Shown here: piece by piece, positions 1 through 6,098 of the stretch
Numbering within the stretch: the stretch's first letter is position 1
Layout: each line of letters starts with the position of its first letter
Source of the DNA: Clostridiales bacterium
GTDB lineage: Bacteria > Bacillota > Clostridia > Christensenellales > Aristaeellaceae
Length of the DNA: 6,098 nucleotides
NCBI GenBank assembly: GCA_012512355.1
Contig: JAAZEI010000306.1
Location: 1-6,098 of the forward strand
Reading direction: 5' to 3'
Notes under the pieces: model-generated
Told to the model about the DNA's origin: nothing
Database searches by the model: none
Seen by the model: only the letters and a program-made list of their open reading frames with translations
Translations under genes and position numbers: made by a program

Positions 1-470
1 CAGGCAGGATGGGAAATCTGCGCGAGTTAAAATCTCTGCAAATTCGTCAGGAAGAGCTGAATGTGAGCCTTGAAGCGATCCAAAAAGAAAAGATCATTTG
101 GGAGGGTGAGAAAAGCAGAGTGGCGAAAGGCCTTGTTTCTGTTCATCAGATTCTTAATAAGACCTTGACTGATTTGGAGGAAGTCACCGATTTTATAGGC
201 GCAGATCTGATTGAAAGTTCATCGCAAGACGGGTCATTGCCTGAAGTAAACACTGAGGTGGCTTCAGCTGCACCTGTAGCTACATCAAAGCCTGTATTGA
301 CAGAACCGAAAAATTCCGTCATCGATGCAGAAAAATTACCGAGTACAGCTATCCCAAGTCAGAAGGTCGAGACTGTGAATGGTACTTCTGCTCCTACGAA
401 TGCGCCCAAAACTTCCTCACCCCAGCCTTCCCAGTTCACCTCGCCTATTCCCAAAAACAATAAAGATTGA
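1..470 (+). CDS. 3' end of a coiled-coil protein with a Pro/Ser/Thr-rich tail, function unknown
   Basis: The reading frame is open from the left edge to TGA at 468-470. The first ATG is at 9 and would give 153 residues, but AGG directly abuts it with no spacer for a ribosome binding site and no stop precedes it. The true start is therefore probably upstream and the gene 5'-truncated by the window. Counting from that ATG, residues 1 to about 65 are rich in Glu, Lys, Gln and Leu with roughly heptad-spaced hydrophobics, as in a coiled coil. Residues from about 70 to the end are a low-complexity tail of Pro, Ser, Thr, Ala and Val, with no membrane segment or catalytic motif. The coiled-coil-plus-disordered-tail layout would fit the C-terminal part of a DivIVA-like or other scaffold protein, but that is a guess and I do not recognise the family. 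The gene converges on clpB. Confidence 0.7.
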   Translation, partial: GRMGNLRELKSLQIRQEELNVSLEAIQKEKIIWEGEKSRVAKGLVSVHQILNKTLTDLEEVTDFIGADLIESSSQDGSLPEVNTEVASAAPVATSKPVLTEPKNSVIDAEKLPSTAIPSQKVETVNGTSAPTNAPKTSSPQPSQFTSPIPKNNKD

Positions 471-486
471 AAAGACTCAAAGATAA

Positions 487-518
487 ATTCCCTGCATCGA
501 TGGGTGAATGCAGGGAAT
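487..518. terminator. Hairpin between convergent genes, likely clpB terminator, possibly bidirectional
   Basis: ATTCCCTGCAT (487-497) and ATGCAGGGAAT (508-518) form a perfect 11-bp stem with a 10-nt loop. It lies 17 nt past the stop of the left-hand gene and 19 nt past the clpB stop. Read on the - strand, the stem is followed by TTATCTTTGAGTCTTT, a moderately U-rich tail, so it best fits a terminator for clpB. On the + strand the following bases (GAAATAAACC) are not U-rich, so termination of the left-hand gene here would be weaker or need another factor. Confidence 0.65.
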
Positions 519-537
519 GAAATAAACCACTTATGAG

Positions 538-3150
538 TTAGTTCTGTGGCTTCACATGTATGTTGAAACCGCCGTTTTCGTCAGTGTCAACTATAAGCGT
601 GTTTCCGGGGCTGGCAGAGCCTTCAATTACAGATTTGGCGACCAATGTTTCTATTTTACTTTGAAGCAGTCGCTTCATAGGCCTGGCACCATAAACAGGA
701 TCATATCCCAATGCCATCATCCGATCCAAGGCGGCGTCTGTCAATTCAATACCAAGTTCCTGCTGCTTAAGCCGGTCTTTGAGCCGTCTCAGCAGAAGGT
801 GGATAATTTCAAGCATCTCATGTCTCTGAAGGGGTTTGAAGAATATCGTTTCATCAATCCTGTTTAGAAACTCCGGTTTGAAATGATTCTTTAGCAGATA
901 TTGCACCTGTTCTTTTGTCTGTTCTTTTAAGTTGCCTTCTTCATCAATGCCTTCCAATATCAGATTGCTTCCCAGGTTGCTGGTCATAATCAGAAGAGTA
1001 TTTTTGAAATCAACCGTTCGGCCCTGACTGTCTGTGACGCGGCCGTCATCGAGTATTTGCAAGAGAATGTTAAATACATCAGGGTGTGCTTTTTCCATTT
1101 CATCAAAAAGGACCACACTATAAGGACGGCGGCGCACAGCCTCAGTTAACTGACCGCCTTCTTCATAGCCCACATAACCGGGAGGTGCTCCAATGAGCCG
1201 GCTGACTGAAAATTTTTCCATATATTCAGTCATATCAATTCTGATGAGATTGTGCTCATCGTCAAACAGATTTTCGGCCAAGGCTTTTGCCAGTTCAGTT
1301 TTACCAACTCCTGTAGGGCCAAGGAATAAGAAATTGCCAATTGGCCTTGAAGGATCCGCGATGCCGGCTCGTGAACGCAATATAGCGTCTGATACCAGCT
1401 GCACTGCCTCATCCTGTCCCACGACCCGCTGATGAAGTTCTTCGGGCAAACGCAGCAACTTTTCTCGATCTGATTCTATTAGTTTGCTGACAGGAATACC
1501 GGTCCAACGGCCTACAATACGCGCGATTTCTTCCTCTGTCACTTTATCACGTACCATACCGCTAAATCTCTCTGTTTTTTCATCAGCTTCGAGTTCGCTT
1601 AATTGCTGCTGAAGCTTAGGCAGCTGACCGTATTTTAGCTCTGCCGCCCGGCTGAGGTCATAATCTCTCTCTGCTTGTGAAATTTGAGAGCCGACCAGTT
1701 CAATCTCTTCGCGTAAATGCTGAAGTTTTCCTACTTCGTTTTTTTCATTCTCCCAAAGCGAAGTCATCTCTGCAAAGCTGTCTCTTTTTTCAGATAATTC
1801 TTTTTGTAAAAGTTCTAGGCGACCTTGAGAAAGTTTATCGGTCTCACTCTTAAGTGCGGCTTCCTCGATTTCCAGCTGCATGATCTGGCGGCGCTTTTCA
1901 TCCAGTTCCTGGGGCATGCTATCCATTTCGGTGCGAATCATAGCGCAGGCTTCATCCACTAAGTCTATTGCCTTGTCTGGTAAAAATCTGTCGCTGATAT
2001 AGCGATGTGATAATTTAGCTGCAGCTATCAATGCCGAGTCCTGAATTTTCACCCCGTGGAAAACTTCATAACGCTCGCGAATACCGCGCAGAATAGAAAT
2101 TGTATCGTCTACCGTGGGCTCTTCGACCATCACCGGCTGAAAGCGTCTCTCAAGCGCTGCATCTTTTTCTATATATTTTCGATATTCATCAATGGTCGTA
2201 GCGCCTATACAGTGCAGCTCGCCTCTTGCCAGCATAGGCTTTAGCAGATTGCCTGCATCCATACTCCCTTCGGTTTTCCCGGCTCCTACAATGGTGTGCA
2301 GTTCATCGATGAAAAGCAGGATACGCCCGTCAGACTGCTTAACTTCAGCAAGCACGGCCTTTAATCGTTCTTCAAACTCACCGCGAAACTTAGCCCCTGC
2401 AATCAAGGCACCCATGTCAAGGGAGAAGATACTGCGGTCTTTTAGTTTGTCCGGAACATCGCCCGCTACAATACGCTGGGCCAATCCTTCTGCTATCGCT
2501 GTTTTACCGACCCCTGGCTCGCCAATGAGTACAGGATTGTTTTTGGTTTTTCGGCTTAAAATACGAATAACATCCCTGACCTCATCATCTCGTCCAATAA
2601 CAGGGTCGAGTTTTTGCTTTCGTGCCAGTGTTACCAGGTCGGTGGCATATTTATTAAGCGCATCATAACTATCTTCAGGATTATCACTAGTTACCCGTGT
2701 AGCACCTCTGACTGCATTTAAAGCCGTCAAAAAGTCATTGATGTTTACATTAAACCTGGTAAAGATTTGTTTAACGGGTCTATCCGAATTCTCCAGCAAG
2801 CCCATGAACAGGTGTTCGACGGATACGTACTCGTCTTTCATACTTTGCGCGGCTTTGGCGGCACCTTGTAAAGCGTCATCCATTTCTTTGGAGATATACG
2901 CTTTATTTTGTTCCCTCGAAAGTCCCTGAACACGTGGTAATTTTTCTACTTCGTCAAGAGCAGCTTTGGTGATGGCCGCAGTATCTCTTTGCATCTTTGT
3001 AAGAAGCTGGGGGATAAGCCCCTGGGGATTTTCAAGCAAGGCAAGTAACAGGTGAGGCTGCTCGAGGGTCTGCTGATTGTATTCTATCGCCAATGCCTGA
3101 GCGCGCTGCAATGTTTCTGTGCTTTTTTGAGTGTATTGATTTAGATTCAT
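538..3150 (-). CDS. clpB: ATP-dependent protein disaggregase ClpB (Hsp100/Hsp104 family)
   Basis: Complete at 870 residues; the family is usually about 850-880. ClpB is a cytoplasmic hexameric AAA+ machine that threads aggregated proteins through its pore and works with DnaK/DnaJ/GrpE. Domains in order: N domain (about 1-145); first AAA+ domain with Walker A GEPGVGKT (210-217), Walker B ending D282-E283, sensor 1 GATT (316-319) and arginine fingers R335/R336; coiled-coil middle domain (about 405-530), the mark of ClpB against ClpA; second AAA+ domain with Walker A GPTGVGKT (611-618), Walker B ending D683-E684, sensor N725, arginine finger R764 and sensor 2 GAR (821-823). Pore loops are KFRG (254-257, Phe where E. 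coli has Tyr) and GYVG (658-661). No IGF/IGL-type ClpP-binding loop is visible, so it should act as a disaggregase and not a protease partner. The start is supported by AGGAGA (3156-3161 on the - strand) about 5 nt before ATG. All key residues are present. Confidence 0.98.
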   Translation of the reverse strand: MNLNQYTQKSTETLQRAQALAIEYNQQTLEQPHLLLALLENPQGLIPQLLTKMQRDTAAITKAALDEVEKLPRVQGLSREQNKAYISKEMDDALQGAAKAAQSMKDEYVSVEHLFMGLLENSDRPVKQIFTRFNVNINDFLTALNAVRGATRVTSDNPEDSYDALNKYATDLVTLARKQKLDPVIGRDDEVRDVIRILSRKTKNNPVLIGEPGVGKTAIAEGLAQRIVAGDVPDKLKDRSIFSLDMGALIAGAKFRGEFEERLKAVLAEVKQSDGRILLFIDELHTIVGAGKTEGSMDAGNLLKPMLARGELHCIGATTIDEYRKYIEKDAALERRFQPVMVEEPTVDDTISILRGIRERYEVFHGVKIQDSALIAAAKLSHRYISDRFLPDKAIDLVDEACAMIRTEMDSMPQELDEKRRQIMQLEIEEAALKSETDKLSQGRLELLQKELSEKRDSFAEMTSLWENEKNEVGKLQHLREEIELVGSQISQAERDYDLSRAAELKYGQLPKLQQQLSELEADEKTERFSGMVRDKVTEEEIARIVGRWTGIPVSKLIESDREKLLRLPEELHQRVVGQDEAVQLVSDAILRSRAGIADPSRPIGNFLFLGPTGVGKTELAKALAENLFDDEHNLIRIDMTEYMEKFSVSRLIGAPPGYVGYEEGGQLTEAVRRRPYSVVLFDEMEKAHPDVFNILLQILDDGRVTDSQGRTVDFKNTLLIMTSNLGSNLILEGIDEEGNLKEQTKEQVQYLLKNHFKPEFLNRIDETIFFKPLQRHEMLEIIHLLLRRLKDRLKQQELGIELTDAALDRMMALGYDPVYGARPMKRLLQSKIETLVAKSVIEGSASPGNTLIVDTDENGGFNIHVKPQN

Positions 3151-3155
3151 TTGTT

Positions 3156-3161
3156 TCTCCT
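3156..3161 (-). promoter_or_regulatory. Ribosome binding site of clpB
   Basis: On the - strand AGGAGA precedes the clpB ATG by 5 nt (6 nt if AGGAG is taken as the core). This is a strong Shine-Dalgarno match and fixes the start at 3150. Confidence 0.85.
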
Positions 3162-3173
3162 AACCTGTCATTT

Positions 3174-3190
3174 ATTGACTATCTTTGACC
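3174..3190 (-). promoter_or_regulatory. CtsR operator of clpB
   Basis: On the - strand the 17 bases read GGTCAAA-GAT-AGTCAAT. The known CtsR site is a heptad direct repeat, GGTCAAA-NAN-RGTCAAA; here only the last base differs and the 3-nt spacer fits NAN. The site starts 6 nt downstream of the -10 box and so covers the predicted transcription start, a position suited to repression. CtsR is the Firmicutes repressor of clp genes, inactivated by heat, so clpB is inferred to be heat- and stress-inducible. The ctsR gene is not in this window. Confidence 0.88.
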
Positions 3191-3196
3191 TTTATA

Positions 3197-3224
3197 ATTA
3201 TATCATATCACAGGTTGATGTCAA
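3197..3224 (-). promoter_or_regulatory. SigA-type promoter of clpB
   Basis: On the - strand a perfect TTGACA (-35; 3219-3224) and a perfect TATAAT (-10; 3197-3202) are separated by 16 nt. The predicted start is near 3190, giving a leader of about 40 nt. Both boxes match consensus, so unrepressed transcription should be strong, which fits a gene held down by a repressor. The start point is inferred. Confidence 0.85.
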
Positions 3225-3229
3225 TGATT

Positions 3230-3258
3230 CTGACATGCTTTGTTTATCATGTTATACC
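3230..3258 (+). promoter_or_regulatory. Alternative upstream promoter of the AI-2E/ABC operon
   Basis: CTGACA (3230-3235, five of six to the -35 consensus) is followed after exactly 17 nt by TATACC (3253-3258, four of six to the -10). Its -35 lies next to the -35 of the divergent clpB promoter, so the two could interfere with each other. A start here would give a leader of about 90 nt. It is weaker than the 3301-3329 candidate because of its poor -10. Confidence 0.35.
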
Positions 3259-3300
3259 CTTTTATAGTGCGCTTTACTCTTTGCTGATATAGATTATATC

Positions 3301-3329
3301 TTGTGTTAATGAGGGTGTTTTGATATACT
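3301..3329 (+). promoter_or_regulatory. Candidate promoter of the AI-2E/ABC operon (extended -10)
   Basis: TATACT (3324-3329) matches the -10 consensus at five of six positions and is preceded by TG-A (3321-3323), an extended -10 motif. A weak -35, TTGTGT (3301-3306), lies 17 nt upstream. The predicted start near 3336 would give a leader of about 18 nt that begins just ahead of the ribosome binding site. This is the best-placed candidate; another lies at 3230-3258. Confidence 0.5.
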
Positions 3330-3340
3330 TCTGCTTAATT

Positions 3341-3347
3341 GAGGTGA
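3341..3347 (+). promoter_or_regulatory. Ribosome binding site of the AI-2E family gene
   Basis: GAGGTGA lies 6 nt before the ATG at 3354, a near-ideal Shine-Dalgarno that fixes this start. Confidence 0.85.
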
Positions 3348-3353
3348 AGAAGC

Positions 3354-4490
3354 ATGGACAACAAGAGTTTGCATCAGCCTAAAAGAACCAGATATATTGT
3401 ACTGTTACTTCTTTTTGCTTTTTTTCTTTACCGCATCGATCTGTTTTATGCCCTAATCACAAGTTTTTTTGGTATTATTTCAGCTTTCATTGTGGGCATG
3501 TTAATGGCTCTTGTGATTAACATGCCCTTGCGCTTTCTGGAGCGACATTTAAAGTTTTTTCAAAAGTATAGAATCACCAGAAGTTTACGCAGAGGTGTCT
3601 GTTTAACCATCAGTGTGTTATTTGTTTTGGCTCTGGTGACTATTTTGCTGGTGGTCATTATCCCTGAAGTCATTGTAGTGGTAGAGTCACTTATAGCACG
3701 CGTACCCGATACCCTTAACCAGTTGGAAGATTGGTTAACAACCTATAATACCAATTTAAGACAGCTCATAGGAATGGCAGATACAAATGAAAACAGCATC
3801 CGAGATTTTGTAGACAGAGCAGGTAATTTTCTGGCGGGTGGCCTTAGTTACTCTTCAATCTTTGTGATCAATGTTGCGCAAGTTGTCATCAATTTTACGG
3901 TTGGTCTCATATTTGCAATTTACCTTCTTTATTCCAAAGAGCGCGTCAGAGGACAAGTGGCAGCACTTTTGAGTGCTTACCTGCCTGAGAAATATGACCA
4001 TCGCATCAGTCGTGTTTTAAATTTACTCATCGACACCTATTCACGGTTTTTAGGCGGTCAAATGCTTCAGTCGCTTATTTCAGGCTTGCTCATTTGGATA
4101 TTTATGGAGATTTTTGGTTTTCCTTATGCTGCCCTTGTGGCACTGCTGACGTTCATCTGTGCATTTATTCCGATATTCGGTCCCTTTATTTCAGGAGGGC
4201 TAGGCGGTTTGATGGTTTTCACCACATCTCCTGGGCAGACTGGCTGGTTCTTTTTAATGTACTTTATTATACAGCAACTTGAAAGCAGCTTTATTTATCC
4301 GCGGATTTTAGCGAATGCTATCGATATGCCTTCTATCTGGGTGCTTGTTGCCGTGACTATTGGTGGTGGTATCATGGGGGTAGCGGGAATGCTGCTACTC
4401 ATTCCTTTGTTTGCAGTCGTTTATCGCTTGGTAGGCGATGATACCAAACATAGGCTCAGACAAAAAAAGGTTGAGGCATCTTATGATTGA
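3354..4490 (+). CDS. AI-2E family (PerM/UPF0118) membrane transporter
   Basis: Complete at 378 residues, close to the family's usual 340-400. Hydrophobic stretches at about 14-29, 33-57, 81-105, 166-192, 237-255, 258-288, 296-310 and 327-357 suggest roughly eight membrane segments in the cytoplasmic membrane. A less hydrophobic stretch at about 110-165 separates the third and fourth, as usual in this family. Family marks include IPIFGP (272-277), the QQLESSFIYP stretch (307-316), and the glycine-rich GGGIMGVAG (337-345) followed by LLLIP. Known members include the E. coli autoinducer-2 exporter TqsA, and others are reported as sodium/proton antiporters, so the family name does not establish the substrate here. 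It is the first gene of an apparent operon: its last 8 nt overlap the ABC ATPase gene. A perfect 12-bp inverted repeat lies in its codons 47-58. The family call is firm; the substrate is unknown. Confidence 0.92.
   Translation: MDNKSLHQPKRTRYIVLLLLFAFFLYRIDLFYALITSFFGIISAFIVGMLMALVINMPLRFLERHLKFFQKYRITRSLRRGVCLTISVLFVLALVTILLVVIIPEVIVVVESLIARVPDTLNQLEDWLTTYNTNLRQLIGMADTNENSIRDFVDRAGNFLAGGLSYSSIFVINVAQVVINFTVGLIFAIYLLYSKERVRGQVAALLSAYLPEKYDHRISRVLNLLIDTYSRFLGGQMLQSLISGLLIWIFMEIFGFPYAALVALLTFICAFIPIFGPFISGGLGGLMVFTTSPGQTGWFFLMYFIIQQLESSFIYPRILANAIDMPSIWVLVAVTIGGGIMGVAGMLLLIPLFAVVYRLVGDDTKHRLRQKKVEASYD
3494..3527 (+). repeat. Perfect 12-bp inverted repeat inside the AI-2E gene
   Basis: GGGCATGTTAAT (3494-3505) and ATTAACATGCCC (3516-3527) are exact reverse complements separated by 10 nt. 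The repeat starts 140 nt after the start codon, within the second predicted membrane segment. It is not followed by a U-run, so it does not look like a simple terminator. Whether it has any function is unknown. Confidence 0.8.
4473..4476 (+). promoter_or_regulatory. Ribosome binding site deciding the ABC ATPase start
   Basis: GAGG lies 6 nt before the ATG at 4483, with a second AAAGG at 4466-4470. The site is inside the end of the AI-2E gene. It favours the start at 4483 over the in-frame ATG at 4438, which would add 15 residues before the normal beginning of an ABC domain. Confidence 0.7.
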
Positions 4491-5370
4491 TATCACCTTT
4501 TCGCATACAAGCAAAGTTTATGATGATGATAAAGGTCTTTTTGATTTATCGATGCAGCTTCCACAAGGGGAATCATTTGGTTTGCTTGGCCCTACCGGAG
4601 CCGGAAAATCAACGGCGCTTAGTTTACTGATGGGATTTATCCGTCCCGATGAAGGTGAAGTGAATATTCGGGGAATGGATTGTGTCAAAAGGCATCATGA
4701 CATTATGAAGTTCGTTGGCTTTGTTCCAAAAGACGCCAGGCTACCAAAACGAACCACAGGGGATGAGTTTATTCGTCTGATGGCAAAAGCTCGCGGCAGT
4801 GTAGGTAGAAGCCACATGCAGCAGCTTATGGAAAAACTTGATATTAATCCGCTGGGGGATTGGGCTTATATGAGTCTTGAGTCCAAAAGAAAAGTAGTTA
4901 TCTTCCTGGCATTCATGCATGGTCCGGAGATACTTCTGCTCGATGACCCTTGTGCAGGCCTTGACGCAAACGGGCGAAATGCCGTGCTTGATTTGATTGA
5001 TGAGCAAAGAAAAAAAGGCAAAACAATTCTAATGACTTCTCATGTGTTTGAAGAAGTGCAGAGGAGCTGCGATAGGGTGGGCATCATTCGGGAGGGCCGC
5101 CTGGTGACAGTGCAGTCTGCAAAATCACTTCAGTACACACGTCAAAAAGTTTACCATATTACTTTTGAAAGTATAGACCAGGCTTCGGCTTTTTCTCAGG
5201 AGTGGGAAACAGGAGTGGAATTGCTGCGAAACAGAGTCATTGTCGCCATTCCTGGCAGTCCTCAGGTTTTGTTGAGTACTTTGTCAAAATATACAGTGCT
5301 TGATTTGGTTGGGGGACGTGAAGAAATGGATGCGAACTTCTTGCGTTCCTTTGGGGGAGATTTAATTTAA
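4483..5370 (+). CDS. ABC-2-type transporter ATP-binding protein with degenerate catalytic motifs
   Basis: From ATG 4483 the product has 295 residues. It is the nucleotide-binding subunit of an ABC-2 (exporter-type) transporter on the cytoplasmic side of the membrane. Residues 1 to about 215 form the ABC domain; about 216-295 form a C-terminal extension like that of many ABC-2 ATPases, ending in a FLRSFGGD motif. Walker A GPTGAGKST (36-44), D-loop GLD (159-161) and H-loop H187 are intact. Three motifs deviate. The Q-loop position reads VGFVPKD, with K83 in place of Gln. The signature reads MSLESKRK (130-137), keeping S131 but with E133 at the conserved Gly. Walker B reads LLLDDP (151-156), with D155 for the catalytic Glu. 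Some related ABC-2 ATPases also lack the Q-loop Gln (YLPGE type), so that change may be a subfamily trait. The frame is intact, so this is not an obvious pseudogene. It overlaps the AI-2E gene by 8 nt and the permease gene by 1 nt, implying coupled translation. The substrate is unknown. Confidence 0.92.
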   Translation: MIDITFSHTSKVYDDDKGLFDLSMQLPQGESFGLLGPTGAGKSTALSLLMGFIRPDEGEVNIRGMDCVKRHHDIMKFVGFVPKDARLPKRTTGDEFIRLMAKARGSVGRSHMQQLMEKLDINPLGDWAYMSLESKRKVVIFLAFMHGPEILLLDDPCAGLDANGRNAVLDLIDEQRKKGKTILMTSHVFEEVQRSCDRVGIIREGRLVTVQSAKSLQYTRQKVYHITFESIDQASAFSQEWETGVELLRNRVIVAIPGSPQVLLSTLSKYTVLDLVGGREEMDANFLRSFGGDLI

Positions 5371-6098
5371 TGCGAACGCTGTTTTTCTTTCAGTTAAAAA
5401 AGCAACTGCGCTTGGCACTCTTGTTTGGATTGCTCATGGCTATATTTTCTGTCACTGTCGTTTTTTTATTCGATGATGAATCGGGACGTGTTCTTGATGA
5501 GCTCAGGGCTCAAGCTCCAGGCATTTTCGAGGCATTCCGTATTTATGGCAGCCTTGGCTTACTTGATTATATGATCTCCTTGCTATACGGGTTTTTAATC
5601 CCGGCGCTTGGCAGTTTGCTGGCAGTGATTGTGTCTTCCCGATTATTACCCGCACAAATACAAACAGGAGAACTTACTTACTATTTGGCTCTGCCTGTGA
5701 GCCGGTACAGATTGGTTTTAGTGAAAGCAGCTGTAGTGGCTGCATGCTTGGTGATTGCACTTTTTATAAACAGTGGGGTCACTGTTTTGGCGGTCATGCT
5801 GATGAAGCCGCAGGCATTTAACCTGAGTTGGTTTTTTGTTTTAAGTATAGGCACACTATTTCTTTTTCTGATGAGCACTGGCATCGCCATGATGATTGCC
5901 TGTTTGGCGCAAGAGCGGCAAAGGAGCAATCGCCTGAGTCTTCTTGTATATTTCTCCTTGTTTATATTGTCGATGATTGGCCAGGTGAAGGCTTTCCCCG
6001 GGTTTCTAAAATATTTAAGCATATATTCTTTGTGGAATACCCAAGCTTTACTGACAGGTCGTATCCTTAAATCCAGCCTTTTGATGCCATTGATAGGC
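5370..6098 (+). CDS. ABC-2-type transporter permease, 3' end outside the window
   Basis: The ATG at 5370-5372 overlaps the ATPase stop in TAATG, and GGGGGAGA (5353-5360) lies 9 nt upstream as ribosome binding site. The frame stays open to the right edge, giving 243 residues so far. Hydrophobic stretches at about 15-34, 68-90, 115-145, 153-180 and 188-206 are likely membrane segments. TGELTYYLALPVSRYRLVLVKA-like sequence at about 99-120 (Glu, then L-P-x-S-R, then Lys before the next membrane segment) is typical of ABC-2 permeases of the NatB/YbhS-like kind. It should form the membrane channel for the ATPase encoded just upstream. What it exports cannot be told from sequence; related pairs handle drugs, peptides, lipids or ions. 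No frameshift or internal stop is seen in the part present. The total length is unknown. Confidence 0.88.
   Translation, partial: MRTLFFFQLKKQLRLALLFGLLMAIFSVTVVFLFDDESGRVLDELRAQAPGIFEAFRIYGSLGLLDYMISLLYGFLIPALGSLLAVIVSSRLLPAQIQTGELTYYLALPVSRYRLVLVKAAVVAACLVIALFINSGVTVLAVMLMKPQAFNLSWFFVLSIGTLFLFLMSTGIAMMIACLAQERQRSNRLSLLVYFSLFILSMIGQVKAFPGFLKYLSIYSLWNTQALLTGRILKSSLLMPLIG

Noticed and set aside
556..867. Open frame of 103 codons on the + strand over the 3' end of clpB
   Set aside because: Antisense to the conserved C-terminal domain of clpB, with no recognisable motif.
2192..2668. Open frame of 158 codons on the + strand inside clpB
   Set aside because: It lies wholly antisense to the conserved first AAA+ region of clpB, has no recognisable domain, and is explained by codon bias of the gene on the other strand.
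3162..3216. Imperfect inverted repeat AACCTGTCA (3162-3170) / TCACAGGTT (3208-3216) around the clpB promoter
   Set aside because: Eight of nine bases pair but the arms are 37 nt apart, and one arm lies upstream of the predicted transcript start, so it cannot be an RNA hairpin; short enough to be chance.
3151..3353. Riboswitch, T-box or CIRCE element in the divergent intergenic region
   Set aside because: The gap is short, the predicted leaders are about 18-90 nt, and neither a TTAGCACTC-N9-GAGTGCTAA repeat nor a terminator-like fold is visible.
4438..4482. Upstream in-frame ATG at 4438 for the ABC ATPase
   Set aside because: It would add 15 residues not typical of an ABC domain start and overlap the AI-2E gene by 53 nt; the ATG at 4483 has GAGG 6 nt upstream and begins at the usual place.
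4741..5007. Open frame of 88 codons on the - strand within the ABC ATPase gene
   Set aside because: Shadow of the conserved ATPase coding region, with no motif of its own.
5681..6022. Open frame of 113 codons on the - strand at the right end
   Set aside because: Antisense to the ABC-2 permease, whose frame has a coupled start, ribosome binding site and membrane segments; the antisense product shows no domain.
1..6098. CRISPR array, insertion sequence, tRNA/rRNA, phage or toxin-antitoxin genes
   Set aside because: No regular direct repeats, transposase motifs, terminal repeats or RNA gene signatures were seen; apart from the short intergenic regions the window is filled by five genes.

Overview
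The window looks like an ordinary chromosomal stretch from a Bacillota (Firmicutes) bacterium, possibly a Clostridia-type lineage. The reasons are purine-rich Shine-Dalgarno sites, SigA-type promoter boxes, and a good match to the CtsR heat-shock operator upstream of clpB; CtsR is a Firmicutes repressor. I see no mobile element, CRISPR array, tRNA or rRNA, and no sign of recent transfer.

Layout. (1) Positions 1-470 hold the 3' end of a + strand gene for a charged, probably coiled-coil protein with a Pro/Ser/Thr/Ala-rich tail; its 5' end is probably outside the window. (2) A perfect 11-bp hairpin at 487-518 lies between this gene and the convergent clpB and probably terminates clpB. (3) Positions 538-3150 (- strand) are a full-length, intact clpB for the ClpB/Hsp104 disaggregase. 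(4) The 203-bp gap at 3151-3353 is a divergent promoter region. It holds the clpB promoter (TTGACA-N16-TATAAT), a CtsR operator over the predicted clpB start point, and candidate promoters for the genes on the other side. (5) Positions 3354-6098 (+ strand) are a tightly packed operon: an AI-2E/PerM family membrane protein, an ABC-2-type ATPase overlapping it by 8 nt, and an ABC-2 membrane permease overlapping the ATPase by 1 nt (TAATG). The permease runs off the right edge.

How the genes relate. clpB is a stand-alone stress gene, with CtsR releasing it on heat or proteotoxic stress. The three + strand genes are probably co-transcribed and translationally coupled. The ATPase and permease should form one exporter-type complex, while the AI-2E protein is a separate membrane transporter of unknown substrate. 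The most unusual feature is the ABC ATPase: Walker A and the H-loop histidine are intact, but the Q-loop glutamine position, the LSGGQ signature and the catalytic glutamate all deviate. A perfect 12-bp inverted repeat inside the AI-2E gene is the other structure that coding alone does not obviously explain. I do not see a convincing new multi-gene system here.
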